From positions 1 to 17,318 of the forward strand of contig CAZPLZ010000069.1 in assembly GCA_964587525.1 (NCBI GenBank): a stretch of DNA of 17,318 bases, read 5' to 3'. Source of the stretch: CAZPLZ01 sp964587525. GTDB lineage: Bacteria > Oederibacteriota > CAKKQC01. A model generated the notes under the pieces. That model ran no database searches. It was given only the letters and a program-made list of their open reading frames with translations, and was not told the origin of the DNA. Below are positions 6,328 through 13,986 of this stretch, in pieces. Position 1 is the stretch's first letter; each line of letters begins with the position of its first letter. A program made the position numbers and the translations under genes.

Positions 6328-8394
6328 ATGCTCCCCGGGCTGGTGATCGCCGTTGCGGCACTGGCCGCGCCGCCGCCCTCGCTCGAGGTTGCGGACCCAA
6401 CCGGAGCACAAGTCTTCGAGAAGGCCGAGCGTCTCGGCCTCTCCCCCCGGAGACTCCCGGAAGGACTCGAGATCGTCCCTCCGAAGGACGCGTGGCGCGG
6501 GCTGGTGCTCGGCCCCGCCGAGCTGTCCTCGACGTTCTGGGCCGCATGGACCAGTCTCGTGCTTGACGTGGAGAACCCCGGCAAGGAGCCACTGCGCGTC
6601 TTCATCGCCCTGCGCAACGTGCCGGACACGTGGAAGGATGGCGAGGTCGCACAATTCTCGGCCACCCTCGCCCCGGGCGCCCGAGTGGCCTGGCGCGTGC
6701 CGCTTCTCCAGATGCGCTACACCTACAGCTGGACCTGGCCCAACCAGCCCGGGCTGACGAACATCTCGTCCTGGGGAGAGGTCAACCCCAAGGACATCCG
6801 TGAAGTGTGGATCGGCGTCGAGCAAGATCGAGGGAAACGCACAGTGATGCTTCGGAGCCTGCGGCTTGAGGGCCCCATCGCCGCCGACGGGTGGGTTGAC
6901 CGGTACGGGCAGCGACCGGACATGGAGTGGCCCGGAAAGATCGAGCGCGACCAGGACCTTAAGCTCCACGATCGCCGGGAGGTGAGGGCGCTGCGGAAGG
7001 CGCCGGCGTTTCCCGGCCGCGACAAGTACCAGGCCTGGACGAAACGGGAGGCGCGGAAGGCCACCGGCTTCTTCCGGGTCGAGGAGGTGGACGGCCGCTG
7101 GTGGCTCATCGCGCCCAACGGCCGGTTGTTCTACGCAACCGGCATCGACGTGATCCTCTGCGGGATCGACGCGCGGCTGGACAACATCGTCCGCGCCGCC
7201 TACGGCTGGATGCCCCCCAAGGAGGGACGGTTCGCGGCCGCGTGGGGACGCATGAACCGCGCGGACGCCGACCCCGACGCCGTCTCCTTCTACCGGGTGA
7301 ACCTCATCCGCAAGTGGGGACCTAAAGAGTTCCGGTCACGCTGGCTTCAGCGCGCCCTGGCCCGTCAGCGCGCCTGGGGCTTCACGTCGATCGGAAACTG
7401 GGCATGGCTGGAATGGTGGGAGGAGCCGGTGGAGTGGCCGGGGGGCCGGCTCCCCTATGTGACGATGGGTCCGCGGGCGGGGACGATGACCGTTCCCGAG
7501 CTGGCCCACGACATCCACGACCCGTTCCACCCGGATTTCCCGGCACAGGCCCGGAAGGCGTGCGAGCCGCTGGCGCGGTTCGCCGGTGACCCCTACCTGA
7601 TCGGCCACTTCGTGCTCAATGAGGTGGGCTGGGGCGGGTTCCACCGCAGCGTCCTCGAGTTGCCGGCCGGCGTCCCCGGCAAGGCCCGGCTCCTCGCCAA
7701 ACTCAAGAAGCGCTACGGCACCATCCAGCGGCTCAACCAGCGGTGGGACACCTCGGCGTCCTCGTTCGAGGAACTGCGCTGGCCCAAAAAGGGGGACCCA
7801 CCGCTCACCGATGCCGCCAAGAAGGAGCTCGCCGAGTTCCGCGGTGAGGCCGCCGAAGCGTGGTACCGGGGGTGGCGCGAGGCCATCCGGAGCGTGGACC
7901 CAAACCATCTCATCCTCGGCAGCCGGCTTCACCACGGCAACCGCCCGGCCGAGGTCGTTGCCGCCTGCGCCAGGTGGATGGATGTCGTCTCGTTCAACCA
8001 CTACGACGTGGAGGTGCCAGCGGAGGAGTTCGACCGGTACTACCGCATCGCCCAGAAGCCGTTCCTGATCGGGGAGTACGGGTTCTTCTCCCTGGACTCG
8101 GGACTCCTGACCACCGCGGTGCCGGTGTCGAATGTCGAGGAGCGCGGGACCGGCTTTCGCTGGTACACGGAGCGTCTCGCGGCGCTGCCCTACTTCGTGG
8201 GGGGCCATTGGTTCCAGTACCTGGACGAGCCGATCACCGGCCGGTTCGACCGGGAAACGGCCTTCAACGGGTTCGTCAGCGTCGGCGACGTGCCGTATCC
8301 AGCGCTCGTCACCGCCGCCCAGGAGACCAACGCGCGGATCTACGCGGTGCACGCGGGGACCGTTCCTCCCTACGCCCGCCAGCCGAGGCGCTGA
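6328..8394 (+). CDS. GH-A clan glycoside hydrolase, beta-agarase (GH50)-like
   Basis: A 688-residue protein with a short hydrophobic N-terminus (MLPGLVIAVAALAAPPPS) that could be a signal peptide but lacks the usual basic residues. Residues of about 60-185 look like a beta-rich carbohydrate-binding or accessory domain. From about 245 a TIM-barrel region begins with FFRVEEVDGRWWLIAPNGRLFY, typical of beta-agarase/GH-A proteins. The likely acid/base is Glu432 in GHFVLNEVGWG and the likely nucleophile is Glu583 in IGEYGFFSLDSG; their 151-residue spacing suits the clan. Such enzymes cleave beta-linked galactose-rich polysaccharides by a retaining mechanism. The specific substrate (agarose or another glycan) is not determinable here. 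It starts 8 bases after the sulfatase-fold gene without a clear Shine-Dalgarno sequence, so it is probably co-transcribed. Its GC content is visibly higher than that of the gene that follows. Confidence 0.78.
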   Translation: MLPGLVIAVAALAAPPPSLEVADPTGAQVFEKAERLGLSPRRLPEGLEIVPPKDAWRGLVLGPAELSSTFWAAWTSLVLDVENPGKEPLRVFIALRNVPDTWKDGEVAQFSATLAPGARVAWRVPLLQMRYTYSWTWPNQPGLTNISSWGEVNPKDIREVWIGVEQDRGKRTVMLRSLRLEGPIAADGWVDRYGQRPDMEWPGKIERDQDLKLHDRREVRALRKAPAFPGRDKYQAWTKREARKATGFFRVEEVDGRWWLIAPNGRLFYATGIDVILCGIDARLDNIVRAAYGWMPPKEGRFAAAWGRMNRADADPDAVSFYRVNLIRKWGPKEFRSRWLQRALARQRAWGFTSIGNWAWLEWWEEPVEWPGGRLPYVTMGPRAGTMTVPELAHDIHDPFHPDFPAQARKACEPLARFAGDPYLIGHFVLNEVGWGGFHRSVLELPAGVPGKARLLAKLKKRYGTIQRLNQRWDTSASSFEELRWPKKGDPPLTDAAKKELAEFRGEAAEAWYRGWREAIRSVDPNHLILGSRLHHGNRPAEVVAACARWMDVVSFNHYDVEVPAEEFDRYYRIAQKPFLIGEYGFFSLDSGLLTTAVPVSNVEERGTGFRWYTERLAALPYFVGGHWFQYLDEPITGRFDRETAFNGFVSVGDVPYPALVTAAQETNARIYAVHAGTVPPYARQPRR

Positions 8395-8435
8395 CGGCGT
8401 CCCCCAGGTAAGAGGGACATAGTTAGCATGCACAA

Positions 8436-9866
8436 GTGCACAAACTAAGCATTTGCGCCGCAAGCCTCGCGGCCGCCCTGATCGCGGTTATCCCGGCTTC
8501 TGGACGAGCCGCTGCCACCCCGGAACTGAACGACCGGGTTCGGTTGATCCTCAAAGCCGCTCAAGCCATCGAAGAGCAGAACATCTGGCCCGGGTTTTCG
8601 TTGCTCTCCCAGCCAATTCTCCTGTACGAAACTGGAAAAAAGGCTTTTCTCATCGCCCATCCGGACCCGCCCGCCGAATACACAACAATCCAAGCTAAGC
8701 CCGTGGCCGTCCATCTACGAAGAGGCCCGATTCACGATGTCAATTTTGTCTTTTCCATGGACTATCCCGTGAACGAGCACTCCTGCTTCGTCCTGCGTTA
8801 CGACACAAACGACAGTCCGGCGACCGATTGTGCGACCGTGATCCACGAACGGTTTCACGTTTTTCAAGATACGGCATTCAAGAACATGCCCGGCACAGAG
8901 CGGTATGAACTTGAAGATCCTGAAAACCAGGCTCTGGCGGTGCTGGAACAACGTGCCCTCGCCAAGGCCTTACGGGCCGATCGTGACTCCCGTCCGCGAT
9001 ATGCCGGCATGTTTGTGGCGGTTCGCACCTTGCGAAATAAACAGTTTGGACAGCACATTCAGAGCATTGAAAACGGGGAGGAGCGGCTGGAAGGGATGCC
9101 GTATTACGTTGAGCGAAAAACGATGGCCGCTCTTTCAAATTCAGAGGAGATCTCGAATTTTAGGCTGCTTCCAATCCTTGATCGGCTGATGAACAGGCCC
9201 ACACTGGATGACATGGAGAAAAGTCGATACTACGGAACCGGTGCTGCTCAAGCGTATCTGCTGGACCTCGCCGGTGACCGCGCGTGGAAGCAAGCCGTGG
9301 CACAAGGAACTTCGCTCTTCGATCGAATGGCGGGGAACTATTCCGTTCCGGCTGACACACTTAAAGGTTTCGTTGAAGAAGCCAAAACAGAACTATTAGG
9401 CTATTCCAGCCTGGTGGCCGAAGCGGAAGTGGAATTGCAAAAACGGGCCGCCAGGATGGCGGCAGAATACAAACGCTTTGACCGTCAGCCAGGCCTCAGG
9501 TTTAGCATCTCAGTCCCGCTCAATTTTTCGGTCCAATACGGTTTCGAAGGTAAAAAATATACCGCCCCAGGCCACGATGCTCTCTACGCAAAGATGCGAC
9601 ACCTGTCCATGAGAGAAGACAATTTTTTGATGTCGCTCAGCCGACGTCCCGTGCAAATGGGCCGGTCCGTGATCAAATTTTACGTTCGAGAGGAAGCCTG
9701 CACAATCAATCGAGATGCGAAAATGCTGAGATTGGATCAGCCGGGAAATTACGACTTCAAATCACTCACCGTGCACGGCAACGGTTTCGACCTCACCAGC
9801 AAGCTCCCTGGCACCGTGAGCATCCGGCCCGGGGAGATCGCCATTCACATCCACCAACCCGAGTAA
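8436..9866 (+). CDS. Secreted HExxH putative zinc metallopeptidase
   Basis: A 476-residue protein of no family I can name. Residues 1-26 form a signal peptide (hydrophobic run SLAAALIAVIPASG, then ARAA-type small residues), so it is probably periplasmic or secreted. The key motif is VIHERFHVFQD: His137, Glu138 and His141 form a zincin HExxH site. Downstream Glu163 or Glu171 in DPENQALAVLEQRAL could be the third ligand, as in gluzincins. MPYYVERKT and the later YYGTGAAQAYLLDLAGDRAW resemble the helical part of such enzymes. The C-terminal 120 or so residues look beta-rich. The GTG at 8436 is the only usable start, because an in-frame stop lies at 8424; no good Shine-Dalgarno sequence precedes it. 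Composition is much more AT-rich than the glycosidase before it, suggesting separate origin. Substrate unknown. Confidence 0.7.
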   Translation: MHKLSICAASLAAALIAVIPASGRAAATPELNDRVRLILKAAQAIEEQNIWPGFSLLSQPILLYETGKKAFLIAHPDPPAEYTTIQAKPVAVHLRRGPIHDVNFVFSMDYPVNEHSCFVLRYDTNDSPATDCATVIHERFHVFQDTAFKNMPGTERYELEDPENQALAVLEQRALAKALRADRDSRPRYAGMFVAVRTLRNKQFGQHIQSIENGEERLEGMPYYVERKTMAALSNSEEISNFRLLPILDRLMNRPTLDDMEKSRYYGTGAAQAYLLDLAGDRAWKQAVAQGTSLFDRMAGNYSVPADTLKGFVEEAKTELLGYSSLVAEAEVELQKRAARMAAEYKRFDRQPGLRFSISVPLNFSVQYGFEGKKYTAPGHDALYAKMRHLSMREDNFLMSLSRRPVQMGRSVIKFYVREEACTINRDAKMLRLDQPGNYDFKSLTVHGNGFDLTSKLPGTVSIRPGEIAIHIHQPE

Positions 9867-9916
9867 TCGAAATACAGGATGCAGACTGGCGGGGACCCAC
9901 GGGGCCTTAAAAGTGA

Positions 9917-9940
9917 CGAACGCCGAGCGTCAGGCGTTCG
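9917..9940 (-). terminator. Possible intrinsic terminator of the pheT-zapA unit
   Basis: CGAACGCC (9917-9924) and GGCGTTCG (9933-9940) form a perfect 8-bp stem with an 8-base loop. On the minus strand the hairpin overlaps the zapA stop codon and is followed by TCACTTTTAAG, a short T run. The T-tract is weak, so termination is plausible but not certain. The opposing metallopeptidase gene ends at 9866, so this lies in the convergent gap. Confidence 0.45.
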
Positions 9941-10244
9941 GATGTGCCGGCGCTGCTGTGTCCAGACTTAAGGTGTGCTCGATACGTTTGACCATCTGCG
10001 CGGCGGCGGCGGAAGTCCCGAGCTCCAGGTCCTGATGCTTCTCCTTGAGCCTGTTGAGCTCATCTTGAAGATTGATGGCTACCAGGAGCGCGGTCCTGGT
10101 AGGCTGACTCTGGATGTTCAGGTCAGCGGACATTCGCTTCAAGAGCGCCTCCACCTCCGACGCCAAGCGTTCCAGGTAGGCGCTCTCCTCCACGCCCCTC
10201 AGCGTGATTTCCTCTCCCAGCAGCCTGACCTTCGCCACGCCCAC
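9930..10244 (-). CDS. zapA: Cell division protein ZapA
   Basis: A 104-residue ZapA-family protein. The N-terminal part VRLLGEEITLRGVEESAYLERLASEVE (shown by residues of about 6-32) matches the ZapA globular head. The remainder, from about residue 50 (TRTALLVAINLQDELNRLKE), is the long C-terminal coiled coil through which ZapA dimers assemble into tetramers. ZapA binds FtsZ and cross-links its protofilaments at the division ring in the cytoplasm. The start is GTG at 10244; no Shine-Dalgarno sequence is evident, and it follows the coiled-coil gene by 28 bases, so translation may depend on the upstream gene. In many bacteria zapA follows pheT directly or nearly so, as here. A short alanine-rich tail ends the protein. 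Confidence 0.92.
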   Translation of the reverse strand: MGVAKVRLLGEEITLRGVEESAYLERLASEVEALLKRMSADLNIQSQPTRTALLVAINLQDELNRLKEKHQDLELGTSAAAAQMVKRIEHTLSLDTAAPAHPNA

Positions 10245-10272
10245 GGCTTACAGCCCGTTTAAAGCCGGCCGG

Positions 10273-10605
10273 TTAGACCAACTGGCCCAGGCGTTCGTCA
10301 ACCTGCCCGATGAGCTTGGTAATTCGCTCCTTGATGACGTCCCGGTCCTGTTTGAGCGAGGAGCCCTCAGACTTGATTGAGGTATTCTCCTGCTTGAGCT
10401 CCGCGACTTCACCCTTGAGCCGGGAAATTTCCTGGCGTTGTTCCTTGCTTTCCTGGGTGAGCTCGGAAACTTCTTCCTTCAGATGGGTGCCTTCCTGGCG
10501 GAGCACCTCATGTTCCTGACGCAGGCGCTCGTACTTGACGAGGAAATCTTCAAGCCTGCGCTCGAGCGCCTCGATCGGTGACTGCTCAACAACTGCCGTG
10601 GTCAT
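10273..10605 (-). CDS. Coiled-coil protein, possible ZapB-like division factor
   Basis: A 110-residue protein that is almost entirely coiled coil: residues of about 8-100 show heptad patterning with many Glu, Lys, Gln and Leu, for example LKEEVSELTQESKEQRQEIS. No enzymatic motif or membrane segment is present. The ATG at 10605 is supported by AGGAGG at 10615-10610, four bases upstream. Placement between pheT and zapA suggests a role in cell division, and length and composition resemble ZapB, which partners ZapA in gamma-proteobacteria. This assignment rests on context and low-complexity similarity only, because coiled coils look alike regardless of ancestry. A promoter just upstream suggests it can be transcribed without pheT. 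Confidence 0.75.
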   Translation of the reverse strand: MTTAVVEQSPIEALERRLEDFLVKYERLRQEHEVLRQEGTHLKEEVSELTQESKEQRQEISRLKGEVAELKQENTSIKSEGSSLKQDRDVIKERITKLIGQVDERLGQLV

Positions 10606-10677
10606 ACGTCCTCCTGTTGTTAAAGAGAGTCCATCAAACCTGCGATCCGACGACCACAGGAAAACCCGGCGGTGATT

Positions 10678-10708
10678 ATTATCAACACTCTAACAAAACT
10701 GTTGTCAA
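10678..10708 (-). promoter_or_regulatory. Promoter of the coiled-coil/zapA pair
   Basis: In the 155-base gap downstream of pheT, the minus strand reads a perfect TTGACA (10708-10703) and, after 19 bases, GATAAT (10683-10678, 5 of 6 matches). The spacer is slightly longer than ideal. A start near 10671 would give a leader of about 65 bases carrying the AGGAGG ribosome-binding site. It would let the division genes be expressed independently of pheT. I see no terminator for pheT in the gap. Confidence 0.6.
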
Positions 10709-10760
10709 GGATCAAATGTAGCAAGGAGAGGGACAATGAATGGGAAATTGCTTCTTCTTT

Positions 10761-13157
10761 TTATGCCGTGCGCAGCTTGGCTTTCAGCGTGGCTTCAAGG
10801 CTGTTCACGATACGGGCCATCACCTCATCCACCTCCTGCTCGGTCAGCGTCCGCTCGGCAGACCGGAAGGTCAGCCGGAAGGCCAGGCTCTTGGTCCCCT
10901 CCGGGATCTGCTTCCCCCGGTAGACGTCAAACACCTCGGCTGACTCCAGGAGAGTGGCTCCGGCTTTACCGATCACGGTGCTGACGGTCGCGGCGGTGTG
11001 AGCTTCCCCCACCACCACGGCCATGTCTCTGCGAACGGCCGGGAAGCGAACGGGTGCGGCAACCGGATGGGCCAGCGACGCGGCGTTGACCAGTTCATCG
11101 AGGAGCAGCTCAGCAGCCACCGCACCCGCAGGCAGGTCAAAAGCCGCAGCGACCGTGGGATCGAGCACGCCGGCGTTCCCTAGAGTCCGGCCGTTGACCG
11201 TCAGGACGGCGCAGGCCCCAAGCGCGTATGGATTTTCATTCGCAGGCTCCCATGACAGGTCAAACCCCAGTGCAGCCGTGAGTGCATCCAGCGCACCCTT
11301 GAGATCGTAAAAGTCGAGCGGTCGCCCCGCCTGGTACGCATCCTGCGCCGCACGACCGGCTGCGAGCAGGGTCAGCATCGGCGTCTCCACAACCGCGCCG
11401 ATGTCTCGAAAGACACGGCCCATCTCGAACAGCATGACGGCAGGCACTTCCCGGGCCACGTTGTACGCGGCCGAGCGCAACAGTCCCGGCAGGATCGTCG
11501 TGCGCAGCAGCTCCTGTTCCTCGCTTTGAGGATTCGCCAGCGCCACGGTCTGCCCTCGCGGATCTTCCCGCGCATGTGCCAATTCCAACCGGGACAAGTC
11601 CTCACGTGACAGGAAGCTGAATGTCTGCGCCTCAGAGAACCCGGCTGCGCGCAGCGCTTCACGAGTCAAGGCTTCAACCGTTTCCCGCTTTGTCGCCTTG
11701 AGGTGTGCGACCTCACGCGCCGGCATGGTGGACGGAATATTCTCGTACCCGTACAGCACGGCGAACTCCTCAACGAGATCCGCCGGCTGGTTTAAATCAA
11801 GCCGCCAGGAGGGTGGCGTAACGCGCAGCAAACCATCCTTGCCGCTGGAGACATCCGCACCCAGGCGTTTTGAATATTCCTTAAGTTGTGTGGGAGACAA
11901 GGAAACTCCAAGGGTTTCGGACACATCCTCAGCGCGGATTTCGATCACCCGCTGATCCGGCAGCCTCCCCTTCGCCTCCAGCAGATGTGAAGCGACCTTC
12001 GCCCCGGAAAGCTCGATGAGGAGTTGCGTGGCTCTCAGCGATGCCCGCACAACCCCAGCCGGGTCTACCCCGCGCTCGAAGCGGTAGGACGATTCTGAAC
12101 CAAGTCCCAGCGCCCGCGCAGCACGGCGCACCCGGGTGGGCTCGAACCAGGCAGATTCCAGAAGTACCGAGCTGGTGCCACTCCCAATTTCGCTGCTCGC
12201 ACCGCCCATCACCCCAGCCACCGCCACCGGGGCCGGGCCACACGCGATGACCAGCACGTCCGGCGAGAGCTTCCGTTGCACACCGTCCAGCGTGTGCAGG
12301 ACTTCGCCTGGTGCGGCCCGCCGGACCGTGATGTTCCGACTGGGAAGCTTCGCAGCATCGAAGGCGTGGCAAGGCTGGCCCAGCTCCAGCAGGACATAGT
12401 TCGTGATGTCCACCACGCTGTTGATGGGGCGCATCCCGCAAGCCAGCAAGCGCTTCTGCATCCAATCCGGTGAGGGGGCAACCGTCACCCCGGTCAGCAG
12501 CCGCGCCGTGTAGAGCCCGCAGCCTGCCGGATCCTCGATGGCCACGGTCCAGTCTGCCCCATGCTGGGTCAAGGAGCCTGGCGCAGGCTCCGCCCATGGC
12601 AACTTCCACGGCGTGCCAAGGAGTACCGCGAGCTGACGGGCCACCCCCACCACACTGAGCGCATCGCCCCGGTTCGGCGTGACCTCGATGTCCATCACCC
12701 AGTCATCGGCCTCAAGCACGTACGGTTCACCGGTGACAGCCTCCCCAGAAAGCTCCAGGAGGCCCTCGGCGTCAGCACCCTCCCCGACCTCCACCGCCGA
12801 GCACAGCATGCCCTGCGATGCCACACCAAGAATGGTTTTAGTCTGGACCGTTTTTCCTCCAGAGAGCTGGGCCCCTGGTGGTGCAAACGGCGCTTTCATG
12901 CCCACCCGCACGTTGGGCGCCCCGCACACCACGGTGAACGTTCCGCCCCCTGCCTCCACCACACAGACTTTCAACCGGTCGGCCTTGGGATGCGAGGTCA
13001 CCGACAGCACCTCACCTACCACGATGCCGTCACAAGCCGCGGTACACGGCCTCAGCGAGGCGATCCCCAGTCCACCGGCGGACAGACGTTTAGCCGTTTC
13101 CGCAACGTCCGGAGCCCCAGGGACGAATTCCTTCAGCCAACTGTAGGGCAACTTCAC
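10761..13157 (-). CDS. pheT: Phenylalanine-tRNA ligase beta subunit
   Basis: A 798-residue PheT of full bacterial length. It is the large subunit of the alpha2-beta2 enzyme that charges tRNA-Phe, and it carries tRNA-binding and Tyr-editing parts. In order: N-terminal MKLPYSWLKEFV; tRNA-binding OB domain at about residues 39-150 (VVGEVLSVTSHPKADRLKV...); B3/B4 editing region at about 210-390 (QPCHAFDAAKL, AGVMGGASSEIG, SSYRFERGVDP); B5 domain at about 395-475 (PSWRLDLNQPADLVEEF); a core synthetase-like region; and the C-terminal ferredoxin-fold anticodon-binding domain at about 705-798 (FPAVRRDMAVVV). The GTG start at 13157 gives exactly the family's usual N-terminus. No pheS lies next to it; the upstream neighbour is the divergent hisN-like gene, 24 bp away. 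A perfect TATAAT sits 6 bp before the GTG. Confidence 0.96.
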   Translation of the reverse strand: MKLPYSWLKEFVPGAPDVAETAKRLSAGGLGIASLRPCTAACDGIVVGEVLSVTSHPKADRLKVCVVEAGGGTFTVVCGAPNVRVGMKAPFAPPGAQLSGGKTVQTKTILGVASQGMLCSAVEVGEGADAEGLLELSGEAVTGEPYVLEADDWVMDIEVTPNRGDALSVVGVARQLAVLLGTPWKLPWAEPAPGSLTQHGADWTVAIEDPAGCGLYTARLLTGVTVAPSPDWMQKRLLACGMRPINSVVDITNYVLLELGQPCHAFDAAKLPSRNITVRRAAPGEVLHTLDGVQRKLSPDVLVIACGPAPVAVAGVMGGASSEIGSGTSSVLLESAWFEPTRVRRAARALGLGSESSYRFERGVDPAGVVRASLRATQLLIELSGAKVASHLLEAKGRLPDQRVIEIRAEDVSETLGVSLSPTQLKEYSKRLGADVSSGKDGLLRVTPPSWRLDLNQPADLVEEFAVLYGYENIPSTMPAREVAHLKATKRETVEALTREALRAAGFSEAQTFSFLSREDLSRLELAHAREDPRGQTVALANPQSEEQELLRTTILPGLLRSAAYNVAREVPAVMLFEMGRVFRDIGAVVETPMLTLLAAGRAAQDAYQAGRPLDFYDLKGALDALTAALGFDLSWEPANENPYALGACAVLTVNGRTLGNAGVLDPTVAAAFDLPAGAVAAELLLDELVNAASLAHPVAAPVRFPAVRRDMAVVVGEAHTAATVSTVIGKAGATLLESAEVFDVYRGKQIPEGTKSLAFRLTFRSAERTLTEQEVDEVMARIVNSLEATLKAKLRTA

Positions 13158-13181
13158 GCGTGTATTATATTAGAGCTTCAC
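13158..13181. promoter_or_regulatory. 24-bp divergent promoter between pheT and the hisN-like gene
   Basis: The whole gap between the pheT GTG (13157) and the hisN-like ATG (13182) is 24 bp. Its centre is AT-rich (TGTATTATATTAGAG). On the minus strand TATAAT occupies 13169-13164, placing the pheT transcript start on or next to the GTG. On the plus strand TATTAT (13163-13168) or TATATT (13167-13172) would place the other start within about 2-7 bases of the ATG. The two -10 boxes overlap. I find no good -35 on either side and no Shine-Dalgarno sequence for either gene, so both mRNAs are predicted to be leaderless or nearly so. Confidence 0.6.
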
Positions 13182-13952
13182 ATGCCAGACGACAGAGCGC
13201 TGCGCGTAGCCCTGGATGCGGCCATGCGGGCTGGGGAGCACGCCCGCAAGGCCTTCGGCAAGAAGCACCGGATCACCGTGAAACCGGATCGGTCCCCTGT
13301 GACCGCCATCGACCGGACCTGTGAGGAGATTATCCGGCGCATCGTGTCACGGGCTTTTCCAAACGACGGCTTTCTCGGCGAGGAGTTCGGCACAACCCGT
13401 ACCAACGCGGAGGCCCGCTGGATTCTGGATCCCCTCGACGGCACGAAGAGCTACATCCGTGGGCTCCCATTCTGGGGCACCCTGCTGGCCCGCGAGGTCC
13501 GGGGCCGCTTAACGGTCGGGGTGATGTACATGCCGGTGATGGACAAACTGCTCTGGGCTTCCCGAGGGGGCGGTGCGTTTCTCGGCAAGCGCCGGATCCG
13601 CGTGAGCCGACACCGCCGCCTGCGTGGCGCCATGATCTTACATGGTGACTTTGATGCCTTCGTGAGACACCGGGCGGTGAGGCGTCAAGTCGCCATCGCG
13701 CGGCGCGGGGCCATCATCCGCTCGCTGAGTGACTGCCAGGCCTACCTATGGGTGGCCAGCGGAGCTGCCGACGCCATGATCGAGCCCATCGTCAGTCCCT
13801 GGGACGTGGCGGCGCCGAAGATCATTCTGGAGGAAGCCGGCGGCCGGTTCACCAACTGGCAAGGCAAGAACTCGCACATGGTCACCAATGTCTTGGCAAC
13901 CAACGGTCCGCTCCATGCCCCGCTTCTCGCGTTGCTCAAACGAAAAAAGTGA
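13182..13952 (+). CDS. Inositol-monophosphatase-family enzyme, probably histidinol-phosphatase (HisN-like)
   Basis: A 256-residue Mg-dependent phosphatase of the IMPase superfamily. Active-site elements are Glu67 (GEEFG), Asp83 and Asp86 in WILDPLDGTKSYIRG, and Asp208 in SPWDVAAPKIILEEAGG. The WILDPLDGT...WGTLLA stretch, DCQAYLWVASGAADAMIEP and RFTNWQG follow the pattern of HisN-type histidinol-phosphatases, which remove phosphate from L-histidinol phosphate in histidine synthesis. Inositol-phosphatase activity cannot be excluded. The reading frame stays open far upstream (to 12561), across pheT, but homology begins only at 13182, where an ATG follows the divergent promoter region. The family's usual length, about 255-265 residues, supports this start. 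No other histidine gene is in the window. Confidence 0.85.
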   Translation: MPDDRALRVALDAAMRAGEHARKAFGKKHRITVKPDRSPVTAIDRTCEEIIRRIVSRAFPNDGFLGEEFGTTRTNAEARWILDPLDGTKSYIRGLPFWGTLLAREVRGRLTVGVMYMPVMDKLLWASRGGGAFLGKRRIRVSRHRRLRGAMILHGDFDAFVRHRAVRRQVAIARRGAIIRSLSDCQAYLWVASGAADAMIEPIVSPWDVAAPKIILEEAGGRFTNWQGKNSHMVTNVLATNGPLHAPLLALLKRKK

Positions 13953-13986
13953 AAGCAGAGCGAGGCAAGTTTTTCTTCTAGCCTCT

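Noticed and set aside
8429..8440. Perfect short dyad TGCAC-AA-GTGCA overlapping the metallopeptidase GTG start
   Set aside because: Five-base arms are short enough to occur by chance; no second copy or regulator is nearby.
12561..13181. N-terminal extension of the hisN-like reading frame by about 207 residues
   Set aside because: It runs antisense through pheT and shows no IMPase homology; the family begins at 13182, where an ATG and promoter region are found.
13953..13986. GAGGC/GCCTC pairing (13962-13966 with 13981-13985) as a terminator between convergent genes
   Set aside because: A 5-bp stem with a 14-base loop and only a TTT tail is too weak to call.
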